From positions 1 through 17,284 of the forward strand of contig DAOVOW010000003.1 of NCBI GenBank assembly GCA_030629485.1: a DNA stretch of 17,284 nucleotides, given 5' to 3'. The notes below the pieces were generated by a model, which saw only the letters and a list, made by a program, of their open reading frames with translations, made no database searches and was not told where the DNA came from. The translations under genes were made by a program, and so were the position numbers. This document shows, piece after piece, positions 8,022 to 15,019 of the stretch. The DNA is from a bacterium. Lineage in GTDB: Bacteria > Zixibacteria > MSB-5A5 > GN15 > FEB-12. Each line of letters opens with the position of its first letter. The stretch's first letter is position 1.

Positions 8022-10741
8022 AATCCAAACCCGGCAGTGTCTATCTCGTTGACGGTTCCGCCCTGTTCTACCGCGCCTACTTCGCCTTTATTCGCAATCC
8101 CCTGATCAACTCGAAAGGCGAAGACACTTCAGCCACCTTTGGATTCGTCAACTCACTCCTGAAGCTGATCAGGGATGAGGAACCGGATTACCTGGCCATC
8201 GTGTTCGATACCGGCGAACCGACCTTTCGCCACAAGATGTACGATGAATACAAATCCACGCGGGCAGAAATGCCCGACGCCTTGGCAGAACAGCTTCCCC
8301 GAATTCGCGAGGCAGTCCAGGCGCTGAACATTCCATCGTTCGAGATGCCCGGCTACGAAGCGGACGACATCATCGGAACTTTCGCGCGCCGTTCCGCCGA
8401 AGAGGGGTACGACGTTTGGTGCGTCACCGGTGACAAGGATTTTTTCCAACTTGTCACCGACCGGATCAGAATTTACTACCCCCGACGAGGTTCCGAATCA
8501 CCCGACCGACTCGGCCGCGAAGAAGTGAAAGCGAAGTTTGGCGTCTATCCGGAACTGGTGATCGATAAACTCGCACTAATGGGGGACAGTTCCGATAACG
8601 TCCCCGGCGTCGCCGGCATCGGTCCCAAGACAGCCGACAAGCTTCTCGAGCAATTCGGTTCATTCGACGCCACCCTTGAGGGCTACCGGGAAGTCAAGGC
8701 CACAGGTGTGCGTGAGAAGATCGCCGCTGGTATCGAGGAGGCGCGGCTTTCGCGCAAGCTCGTCACGATCGACACGGACGTCCCGATATCTTTTGAGATC
8801 GACCAGATCAAACGAAGAGCTATCGACTATGCGGCCACCAAGTCGCTGTTTATCGAGCTGGAGTTTGTCGGGCTTCTAAAACAGATTATGCCGGACGCTA
8901 CCGTCGAGGATACTCCTGAGCAGCCGTCCTCGGACGTTAAAGTCAAGTACGAAACGATCACTTCAATTACAACACTGAACACTCTACTCACGAAACTATC
9001 GCAGCTAAAGGAAGTTGCGGTCGATACTGAGACGACCTCTCTCAATGCTCTTGAGGCCGAACTGGTAGGGGTGTCGCTTTGTGCTCAGGCCGGTGAGGCC
9101 TATTACATTCCTCTGGGACATTCCGGGGCTGACGAGAAGAACGTTCCATTCGATGAAGCTTTGGCGCTCTTGAAACAGTTTCTCGAGAACCCCAGGGTCC
9201 AGAAGTTCGGTCAGAACATCAAATACGATATCGAGGTTCTTCATCGTTACGATATCGACATCCACCCGGTGTCGTTTGACAGCATGCTGGCATCGTATCT
9301 GCTGAATCCATCCGGGCGGGAACACTCGTTGGACTTTCTGGCCATGAAGCATTGCGATCACAAGATGCAGCCGATCACGGAGCTTATCGGCAGCGGCAAG
9401 AAGCAGACGACATTCGACACGGTGCCGATAGATCGGGCAGCCTACTACGCGGCAGAGGATGCCGATTACACCTACCGCCTGCGAGGGTCCCTGGCCCCTG
9501 AGATCGACCGGTACGAGTTACAGAATCTCTTTTACAACTGCGAACTACCTCTCATCAAGGTACTCGCTTCCATCGAGGAAGCCGGTATTCGGGTAGACGC
9601 AGATTTTCTCAAAGAGCTGTCGGTCGACATGGACAAGCAACTCGAAATTGTTCGCTCCGATATATACAAGGATGCCGGTGGTGAGTTTAATATCAACTCG
9701 ACCCGACAGCTCTCACACGTGCTGTTTGATAAACTCGGTTTGCCAACTAAAGGCAAGACGGCCAAGAAGACGGGATACTCGACCGATCAGCGCGTGCTGG
9801 AAGAACTGGCGCTGATTCATCCGTTCGCGCAGTTGGTTCTGGACTTTCGCCAACTGACGAAACTCAAGAGCACCTACATCGATGCGATACCAAAACTGAT
9901 CAGCCCGGAAACCGGTCGTGTACATACATCGTTCAATCAGGCGGTGGTGGCCACCGGGCGGCTTTCCTCAACTGATCCCAACCTGCAGAATATACCGGTG
10001 CGCACGGAAGAGGGGCGACAGATTCGCAAAGCGTTCATTCCACGCGATGAAAATCACAAGCTGCTGGTGGCCGACTACTCGCAAATCGAGTTGCGCATCC
10101 TCGCGCATTACACCAAGGACCCAGCCCTCATCAGCGCCTTCAGGAATGCCGAGGACATCCATGCGCGCACAGCTGCCGAGGTCTATGGTGTTAACATTGA
10201 CGAAGTCACGCCCGAACAGCGCCGCGCCGCCAAGACGGCCAACTTCGCGGTAATCTACGGCGTGTCGGCATTCGGTCTGGCACAGCAAACGGAACTTGAT
10301 CTGACCGGCGCCAAGCAGTTTATCGATACGTACTTTGAACGTTACCCCGGCATCCGTGATTACATGGACAAGACCAAGAAGTTCGCGCGCGATAAGGGGT
10401 ACGTTACCACTATGCTTAACCGTCGTCGCTACCTGCCGGAGATCAACAGCAAGAACTTCAACGTGCGCCAGTTTGCCGAGCGCACGGCTATCAACACGCC
10501 CATCCAGGGAACGGCCGCCGACATGATCAAGTTGGCCATGGTGAGAATTCACAAGAGAATGTCCGGCATGCGCTCGAAGATGGTCCTTCAAGTACACGAC
10601 GAGTTGGTCTTCGACGCCCACCAAGACGAACTTGATGATCTCGAGAAGCTGGTCAAGAGCGGCATGGAAAAGGCGATCAAGCTGATCGTTCCGGTTGTCG
10701 TGGACATTGGCGTCGGGGACAACTGGCTCGATGCGAAGTAA
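8018..10741 (+). CDS. polA: DNA polymerase I
   Basis: Pol I removes RNA primers and fills gaps in lagging-strand synthesis and repair. It has 907 residues in three domains. The 5'-3' flap exonuclease (about 1-300) shows EADDIIGTFA, 'TGDKDFFQLV' and GVAGIGPKTA. The 3'-5' proofreading domain (about 310-500) keeps all acidic residues: Asp336 and Glu338 (VDTET), Asp404 (NIKYDIE) and Asp481 (YAAEDADY), so editing should be active. The polymerase domain has motif A DYSQIELR (Asp686), motif B with Lys739, Phe743 and Tyr747 (KTANFAVIYG), and motif C QVHDELVF (Asp861, Glu862). Phe743 sits where E. coli has Phe762, the residue that discriminates against dideoxynucleotides. It starts inside the nadD stop as ATGA with no strong ribosome binding site and is the last gene of its run. 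Confidence 0.98.
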   Translation: MKSKPGSVYLVDGSALFYRAYFAFIRNPLINSKGEDTSATFGFVNSLLKLIRDEEPDYLAIVFDTGEPTFRHKMYDEYKSTRAEMPDALAEQLPRIREAVQALNIPSFEMPGYEADDIIGTFARRSAEEGYDVWCVTGDKDFFQLVTDRIRIYYPRRGSESPDRLGREEVKAKFGVYPELVIDKLALMGDSSDNVPGVAGIGPKTADKLLEQFGSFDATLEGYREVKATGVREKIAAGIEEARLSRKLVTIDTDVPISFEIDQIKRRAIDYAATKSLFIELEFVGLLKQIMPDATVEDTPEQPSSDVKVKYETITSITTLNTLLTKLSQLKEVAVDTETTSLNALEAELVGVSLCAQAGEAYYIPLGHSGADEKNVPFDEALALLKQFLENPRVQKFGQNIKYDIEVLHRYDIDIHPVSFDSMLASYLLNPSGREHSLDFLAMKHCDHKMQPITELIGSGKKQTTFDTVPIDRAAYYAAEDADYTYRLRGSLAPEIDRYELQNLFYNCELPLIKVLASIEEAGIRVDADFLKELSVDMDKQLEIVRSDIYKDAGGEFNINSTRQLSHVLFDKLGLPTKGKTAKKTGYSTDQRVLEELALIHPFAQLVLDFRQLTKLKSTYIDAIPKLISPETGRVHTSFNQAVVATGRLSSTDPNLQNIPVRTEEGRQIRKAFIPRDENHKLLVADYSQIELRILAHYTKDPALISAFRNAEDIHARTAAEVYGVNIDEVTPEQRRAAKTANFAVIYGVSAFGLAQQTELDLTGAKQFIDTYFERYPGIRDYMDKTKKFARDKGYVTTMLNRRRYLPEINSKNFNVRQFAERTAINTPIQGTAADMIKLAMVRIHKRMSGMRSKMVLQVHDELVFDAHQDELDDLEKLVKSGMEKAIKLIVPVVVDIGVGDNWLDAK

Positions 10742-10831
10742 ACCGTAAGGTCGTTGGGCAATAAGGGCGGCGGGATCGCGGGCGTCCCACCTCTACCGGC
10801 TAACGCAACCACAATGGCAGATCTCGGGAAA

Positions 10832-10860
10832 ACCTGCGCTACGAGAGACCTGCGCTACGA
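10832..10860 (+). repeat. Tandem 13-base direct repeat
   Basis: ACCTGCGCTACGA occurs at 10832-10844 and again at 10848-10860, separated by GAG (16-base period). The copies are exact. They lie 28 bases before the inverted repeat at 10889, so both may belong to one composite intergenic element. Confidence 0.85.
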
Positions 10861-10888
10861 ATCTAATCGGAGTACCTTCCACGTCATG

Positions 10889-10952
10889 CTGAGCGGAGTC
10901 GAAGCACGACGTTCTTCCTACCACAACTATGCCACCCTTCGACTCCGCTCAG
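10889..10952. repeat. REP-like inverted repeat, 16-base perfect arms
   Basis: CTGAGCGGAGTCGAAG at 10889-10904 is exactly inverted as CTTCGACTCCGCTCAG at 10937-10952, around a 32-base loop. GTC three bases outside the left arm is matched by GAC three bases outside the right arm, so the symmetry extends slightly further. Repeats of the 'CTGAGCG(G)AGTCGAAG' type are known to recur between genes in many environmental genomes; that this copy belongs to a multi-copy family is inference. The RNA could fold into a long hairpin at the 3' end of the polA message. Confidence 0.85.
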
Positions 10953-11041
10953 GGCGACGTTTTGGATGACATCGTCGCTTGCGTGCGGTCTTATTGACGA
11001 ACACTCTTGCGATTATCGGGAGTACTCCCTTTATTGTCCCC

Positions 11042-11644
11042 ATGATTATCGGTATCACCGGGTTGATCGGCTCCGGCAAATCGACCGCGGCGCGGATTCT
11101 GGCGGAGCACGGTGCGGCGTTGATCGACGCCGACAAGATTGCGCGCGAAGTGATCGAGCTATACCCGGCCCTGCTCAAGAAGCTGGTGCGGCAATTCGGC
11201 GGCAGCATCCTGATGCCGAGCGGTCGTCTCAGACGCAAGAAACTTGCGGCCCTCGCTTTCGCTGGTGAGCAGGCTACGCGACAACTCAATCGTCTCACCC
11301 ACCCTTACATCGTTCGTGAAATCAGAAAGCAGACGAAGCGGGCGCTGCGACAAAGTTCGTTTGTCGTCATTGATGCGCCCCTGCTGTTGGGTAGTGCCAT
11401 CGAGAAGGATATGGACCTGATTTTGGTCATACACGCAGGCGAGGAGATTCGGTTGAAGCGGCTGCTGAAACGAGGAATGACAGCCACCGACGCCCACCGG
11501 CGGATGCGCACACAGCTTCCCTTCACTGAATTCCGGCGCCGCGCCGACCGTTTGATTCTCAACAATGGCTCGCTCATTTCCCTGGAGAAAAAACTCCTGG
11601 CCTACCTCGAAAAGATTGCTGCGGATCGGCTTGGAATCGGTTGA
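11042..11644 (+). CDS. coaE: Dephospho-CoA kinase
   Basis: CoaE phosphorylates the 3'-hydroxyl of dephospho-CoA, the last step of coenzyme A synthesis, in the cytoplasm. The 200-residue product has the P-loop GLIGSGKST at residues 7-15 and, as in the family, 'LIDADKIARE' (Asp29 and Asp31) shortly after, where the catalytic Asp is found. A 'VIDAPLLLGS' strand corresponds to the family's 'VxDxPLLFE', and the basic lid region follows (RLKRLLKRGMTATDAHRRM). The frame is open upstream to a TTG at 10979, but those 21 extra residues are unlike CoaE and come from the gap; ATG at 11042 starts two residues before the GITG strand, as usual. No clear Shine-Dalgarno is seen. The stop lies inside a promoter-like TTGACA for the next gene. 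Confidence 0.94.
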   Translation: MIIGITGLIGSGKSTAARILAEHGAALIDADKIAREVIELYPALLKKLVRQFGGSILMPSGRLRRKKLAALAFAGEQATRQLNRLTHPYIVREIRKQTKRALRQSSFVVIDAPLLLGSAIEKDMDLILVIHAGEEIRLKRLLKRGMTATDAHRRMRTQLPFTEFRRRADRLILNNGSLISLEKKLLAYLEKIAADRLGIG

Positions 11645-11668
11645 CATCTTCGGTTGAACCAATAGATT
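11641..11668 (+). promoter_or_regulatory. Candidate promoter of the transketolase gene
   Basis: A perfect TTGACA at 11641-11646 covers the coaE stop codon, and TAGATT (4 of 6 consensus bases) follows at 11663-11668 after 16 bases. A second weaker pair, TTGAAC at 11654-11659 and AATAGA at 11676-11681, overlaps it. Transcription would start near 11675, leaving about 40 bases before the ATG at 11716. Confidence 0.45.
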
Positions 11669-11703
11669 TGGCACCAATAGAAAATGTAAGTCTCACAAAC
11701 CAT

Positions 11704-11707
11704 GAGG
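11704..11707 (+). promoter_or_regulatory. Shine-Dalgarno site that decides the transketolase start
   Basis: GAGG (in TGAGGT) ends 8 bases before the ATG at 11716. It supports that ATG over the upstream in-frame TTG at 11641, which overlaps the coaE stop and lies in the candidate promoter. Confidence 0.55.
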
Positions 11708-11715
11708 TTTCGGTT

Positions 11716-13728
11716 ATGGCGATAACGGACTCCGCGGCGAAGACAAAAATCGGTGATTACACTGTCAAACAGCTCAAAGAACGAGCCAATTACATGCGCG
11801 GCTTGAACCTGCTGGCGCTGTGTTCGGCCAACTCGGGTCACTCCGGTGGAACGCTGGGTATTATGGATGTGGCATGTGCTCTTTATCTGAAGATAGCCCG
11901 GCACAACCCTCGGGACCCGGATTGGAACGATCGTGATCGAATCATCTGGTCGGCCGGGCACAAAGCGCCGACCCTTTATGCGGCGCTGGCCGTCTCCGGC
12001 TACTTCCCGGAGCGCGATATGATGACTCTGCGCATGCTTGGCTCGCCGCTCCAGGGACATCCGCACCGGAAGGATCTCAAAGGAGTTGAGATCTCGTCCG
12101 GCTCGCTCGGGCAGGGCTTCTCGGTTGCTGTCGGAATTGCGCTGGCAGCCAAGCTCAACAAGCAGGATTATCGAACCTTTGTCATCTCCTCCGATGGCGA
12201 GCATCAGGAAGGCTCGATATGGGAGGCGGCCATGTCTGCATCCCACTACAAACTGGACAACCTAGTGCTGCTTCTGGATCGGAATCGTCTGCAGATCGAC
12301 GGTAGAACCGAAGAAGTGATGGGCATCAACCCGGTTGGCGACAAATACCGTGCCTTTGGCTGGCATGTTGTGGAGATCGACGGCCATAACATGGACGAGA
12401 TCGTCGAGAAACTTGACTTCGCCCGCAACCATAATGACACCGGAAAACCGGTGGCGATTATCTGCAACACGATTAAGGGCAAGGGCGTCTCGTTCATGGA
12501 GGACGTTGCCGGGTGGCATGGCAAACCGCCGAACCGCGAAGAGCTTAACAAGGGCCTGGTCGAGTTGGGTCTGAGCGAGACATTCGATGTTGACGAGTGG
12601 CTGGGGCATGGCGTGGCGTTTCAGAAGAAGATCGAGACGCGGCTGGCCAATAACCTGCCGAAGTTCTCAAAGGATTTCTGGTGGAATAGCTCCGACAAGA
12701 TGCAGGTTGAGATGGATCCGACGCGCAAAGGATTCGGACGCGCGCTTGATAAGTATGGTGACGATGAACGGGTGGTATGTATCGGGGCCGATATCTCGGG
12801 GTCGATTACGATTTCCCAGTTCTACGAGAAGCATCCGGAACGCATGGATCGTTGGATCTCGCTCGGTGTGGCCGAGCAAAACTGCACCACGGTAGCAGTT
12901 GGCCTGGCCAAGGAGGGCAAGCTGCCAGTCTTCGGAACATACGGTGTGTTCTCATCGGCGCGCAATCTCGATCAGTTGCGGGTGTCGGTATGTTACGGTG
13001 ACTACAACGTCTTTGTCGTCGGCGCTCACGGCGGTGTTTCGGTTGGTCCGGACGGCGCCACTCATCAGGAGTTGGAGAGTTTGTTCCAAATGACCGGGCT
13101 GCCGAACATGCGCGTGGCCGTACCGTGTGACTCCATTGAAACAGAGAAGATGACACGAACCCTGCTGTTCGACATCGTCGGACCCAAGTACCTCCGGTTT
13201 GCCCGTGAGGCGACGCCGATTATCACCAAAGAAGACACACCGCTGAAGTTCGGCGAGGCTAACATCTTCCGGCTGCGGCATGAGGCGGAGAACATGGTAG
13301 ATGCGTTCGACGTTTGTCTGGCTTCCGAATACGAGAATGAAAACGAGACGTTGACGATAATCTCCTGCGGACCTGAGACGCCGGAGGCGCTGCGAGCGGC
13401 CTGGATACTGAAGACCGACTTCGGGATCGAAACACGCGTTATCAATATGCACACGGTCAAGCCGATCGACAAACAAGCGATCATCCGCGCTGTGACCGAG
13501 ACCAAGGCTGTCCTGACGGCTGAAGAGCATCAGGTGGGTGGTCTGGGCAATCTCGTGGCCGCCGTTATTTGTCGTGACTGCGCCAACGATTCCAAAGGCA
13601 AGCCGTTTGGCATGATCGGTGTTCAGGATCGTTTCGGTGAATCCGGTCTCTCGTGGCAGCTCATAAAGGAATTCGGTCTGGCCGCCGAGCATATTGCGGC
13701 CGAAGCAAAGAAACTCCTTGGACTCTAA
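11716..13728 (+). CDS. tkt: Transketolase, fused form of the two-subunit type
   Basis: Transketolase moves two-carbon units between sugar phosphates in the pentose phosphate pathway, using thiamine diphosphate. The 670-residue product has the N-terminal half with His42 in SGHSGG, 'GHKAPTLYAALAVSGYF', GSLGQGFSVAVG, and the cofactor motif Asp160-Gly-Glu162 to Asn190 (DGEHQEGS ... DRNRLQ). The C-terminal half (from about residue 335) has the catalytic Glu387 in GVAEQN and 'AHGGVSVGPDGATHQ'. Several motifs ('SGHSGGTLG', 'HKAPTLYAALA', 'AHGGVSVG') look like the split TktN/TktC proteins found in archaea and many bacteria, rather than E. coli TktA, so this appears to be those two halves joined in one chain. 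The aminotransferase follows 16 bases downstream, probably in the same transcript. Confidence 0.9.
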   Translation: MAITDSAAKTKIGDYTVKQLKERANYMRGLNLLALCSANSGHSGGTLGIMDVACALYLKIARHNPRDPDWNDRDRIIWSAGHKAPTLYAALAVSGYFPERDMMTLRMLGSPLQGHPHRKDLKGVEISSGSLGQGFSVAVGIALAAKLNKQDYRTFVISSDGEHQEGSIWEAAMSASHYKLDNLVLLLDRNRLQIDGRTEEVMGINPVGDKYRAFGWHVVEIDGHNMDEIVEKLDFARNHNDTGKPVAIICNTIKGKGVSFMEDVAGWHGKPPNREELNKGLVELGLSETFDVDEWLGHGVAFQKKIETRLANNLPKFSKDFWWNSSDKMQVEMDPTRKGFGRALDKYGDDERVVCIGADISGSITISQFYEKHPERMDRWISLGVAEQNCTTVAVGLAKEGKLPVFGTYGVFSSARNLDQLRVSVCYGDYNVFVVGAHGGVSVGPDGATHQELESLFQMTGLPNMRVAVPCDSIETEKMTRTLLFDIVGPKYLRFAREATPIITKEDTPLKFGEANIFRLRHEAENMVDAFDVCLASEYENENETLTIISCGPETPEALRAAWILKTDFGIETRVINMHTVKPIDKQAIIRAVTETKAVLTAEEHQVGGLGNLVAAVICRDCANDSKGKPFGMIGVQDRFGESGLSWQLIKEFGLAAEHIAAEAKKLLGL

Positions 13729-13731
13729 GAA

Positions 13732-13737
13732 AGAAGG
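13732..13737 (+). promoter_or_regulatory. Shine-Dalgarno site that decides the aminotransferase start
   Basis: AGAAGG lies 7 bases before the ATG at 13745, just after the transketolase stop. It favours that start over the longer in-frame TTG at 13694, which would overlap transketolase. Confidence 0.65.
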
Positions 13738-13744
13738 TTGCGTC

Positions 13745-14914
13745 ATGCAATTCGCCGACAGACTCTCCCGTCTGGGAACAGAGAGCGCCTTTGAAGTGCT
13801 GGCTCACGCCAGGCAACTGGAGGCACAAGGGAAATCGGTTATCCATCTCGAAATAGGAGAGCCGGATTTCGATACGCCTAAGAACATCTGCGAAGTCGCC
13901 AAGAAGGCTATCGATGACGGTAAGACTCACTACTGTCCGTCGGCCGGTGTGCCGGAAGCCCGCAAGGTAGTTGCTGAGTATTTCTCCAGGACTCGCGGTG
14001 TGGATGTCGCCGTCGAGAACGTAGTGATTATGCCGGGAGTCAAGCCTCTGATTTTCAACCTGATATTTGCGTTGGCTAATGAGGGAGATGAGGTCATTTA
14101 CCCCAATCCGGGCTACCCGATTTATGAGTCGGTAGTGAATTACTGTGGCGCTAAGGCGATTCCGATGTATCTCAAGGAAGAGGTCAACTTCCGCTTCTCA
14201 ATCGACGATCTCAGGGCTTTGATCACACCGAAAACAAAGATGATAATGGTCAACTCGCCCCAGAATCCCACCGGTGGAGTGCTGACTCACGAGGATTTGG
14301 AGGCCATTTATGGACTGGCCGAAGAGCACGATCTGTGGGTTGTGACTGACGAGATCTACTCGCGGATCACATACGAAGAACCGTTCCAGTCTATCTGCTC
14401 GATACCGGGGGCGCTGAAACGCACGGTGGCTATTGACGGCATGTCAAAGGCTTACTCTATGACCGGTTGGCGTTTGGGGTACGGTATCATGCCGAAGGAA
14501 ATGGCCGAGATTCAAACCAGACTGGCCATCAACAACTTTTCGTGCACCAATACCTTTGCACAGTACGCGCTGATCGAAGCGCTCACCGGGCCGCAGGACG
14601 ATGTCGAAAGAATGGTGGCCGAATTCCAGCGGCGGCGCGATGTCTTCGTCGAAGGGCTGAACAACATCGAAGGTGTCAGTTGCACCAACCCGCTTGGTGC
14701 TTTCTATGTTTTCCCGAATATCACCAAGACCGGATTCAAGTCGAAGGATCTGGCCGTCAGGCTGCTCGATGAAGCCGGGGTAGCCGCTCTGTCCGGGACT
14801 GCCTTTGGGTCTTTCGGCGAGGGTTACCTGCGTTTCTCGTATGCCAACTCCGTCGAGAACATAAAGGAAGCGTTGGCTCGCTTCGAGAAGTTTCTGGTGG
14901 AAGCGAAAGCCTAA
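13745..14914 (+). CDS. PLP-dependent class I/II aminotransferase (aspartate/alanine type)
   Basis: This fold-type I enzyme probably transfers an amino group between an amino acid and 2-oxoglutarate in the cytoplasm. The product has 389 residues, normal for the family. Visible motifs are 'EIGEPDFDTP' near the N-terminus, 'YPNPGYPIY', 'NSPQNPTGG' with the Asn that contacts PLP, 'TDEIYSRI' with the Asp and Tyr that hold the cofactor, and 'SMSKAYSMTGWRLGY' with Lys235 as the PLP-binding lysine. Arg363 in 'GYLRFSYA' matches the Arg that binds the substrate carboxylate. The pattern is that of the I-gamma aspartate aminotransferase group, which also includes alanine, aromatic and other activities, so the substrate cannot be read from the sequence. 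It is the last gene before a terminator and is probably co-transcribed with transketolase. Confidence 0.9.
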   Translation: MQFADRLSRLGTESAFEVLAHARQLEAQGKSVIHLEIGEPDFDTPKNICEVAKKAIDDGKTHYCPSAGVPEARKVVAEYFSRTRGVDVAVENVVIMPGVKPLIFNLIFALANEGDEVIYPNPGYPIYESVVNYCGAKAIPMYLKEEVNFRFSIDDLRALITPKTKMIMVNSPQNPTGGVLTHEDLEAIYGLAEEHDLWVVTDEIYSRITYEEPFQSICSIPGALKRTVAIDGMSKAYSMTGWRLGYGIMPKEMAEIQTRLAINNFSCTNTFAQYALIEALTGPQDDVERMVAEFQRRRDVFVEGLNNIEGVSCTNPLGAFYVFPNITKTGFKSKDLAVRLLDEAGVAALSGTAFGSFGEGYLRFSYANSVENIKEALARFEKFLVEAKA

Positions 14915-14941
14915 CCCGACAAATAGAGCATGCACGCTGTG

Positions 14942-14971
14942 AGCAGTCGGTTGATACCCGACCGCTTTTTT
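14942..14971 (+). terminator. Intrinsic terminator after the aminotransferase gene
   Basis: AGCaGTCGG at 14942-14950 pairs with CCGACcGCT at 14958-14966 (one A-C mismatch) around a 7-base loop, followed by T5 or more. It closes the coaE/tkt/aminotransferase unit. Confidence 0.78.
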
Positions 14972-14984
14972 GTGACCGTTTTTG

Positions 14985-15013
14985 TTGATCAGCGGTGTCC
15001 GGGCTCCTAACAT
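14985..15013 (+). promoter_or_regulatory. Candidate promoter giving a leaderless NlpC/P60 message
   Basis: TTGATC at 14985-14990 and TAACAT at 15008-15013 are separated by 17 bases, right after the preceding terminator. A start about 7 bases past the -10 would fall at 15020, the first base of the ATG. No Shine-Dalgarno is seen before that ATG, so a leaderless transcript is plausible. The match is moderate. Confidence 0.4.
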
Positions 15014-15019
15014 AAACCC

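Larger units (their letters stand above)
10742..11041 (+). other. 300-base gap without a credible gene; carries short repeats
   Basis: This gap separates polA from coaE. It holds a 13-base tandem direct repeat (10832-10860) and a 16-base inverted repeat (10889-10952), described separately. No good terminator for polA is visible, although the inverted repeat could slow or stop transcription. Short open frames here translate to repeat-derived, low-information peptides and are not called. TTGACG at 10994-10999 looks like a -35 box but has no -10 at a normal distance. A T-rich stretch (TTTATTGT, 11030-11037) lies just before the coaE ATG. Confidence 0.7.

Noticed and set aside
9968..10624. 218-codon antisense frame within polA
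   Set aside because: It is a shadow of the conserved polymerase motifs on the + strand; long antisense frames are common in GC-rich coding DNA.
10830..10952. CRISPR array
   Set aside because: There are only two 13-base direct copies with a 3-base gap plus one inverted pair; no regular spacers and no cas genes.
10754..10969. 71-codon + strand open frame in the polA-coaE gap
   Set aside because: It is made mostly of the direct and inverted repeats, has no ribosome binding site, and its translation has no protein-like pattern.
10994..10999. TTGACG as a -35 box for coaE
   Set aside because: No acceptable -10 hexamer lies 15-19 bases downstream, so it was not called a promoter.
10979..11041. 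TTG start extending coaE by 21 residues
   Set aside because: The added residues come from the non-conserved gap and precede the normal MIIGITG start.
10966..11268. 100-codon frame overlapping coaE
   Set aside because: It runs out of frame through the coaE P-loop region, which is clearly coding in another frame.
12952..13746. 264-codon antisense frame within transketolase
   Set aside because: It overlaps the well-conserved C-terminal half of transketolase and shows no recognisable domain or ribosome binding site.
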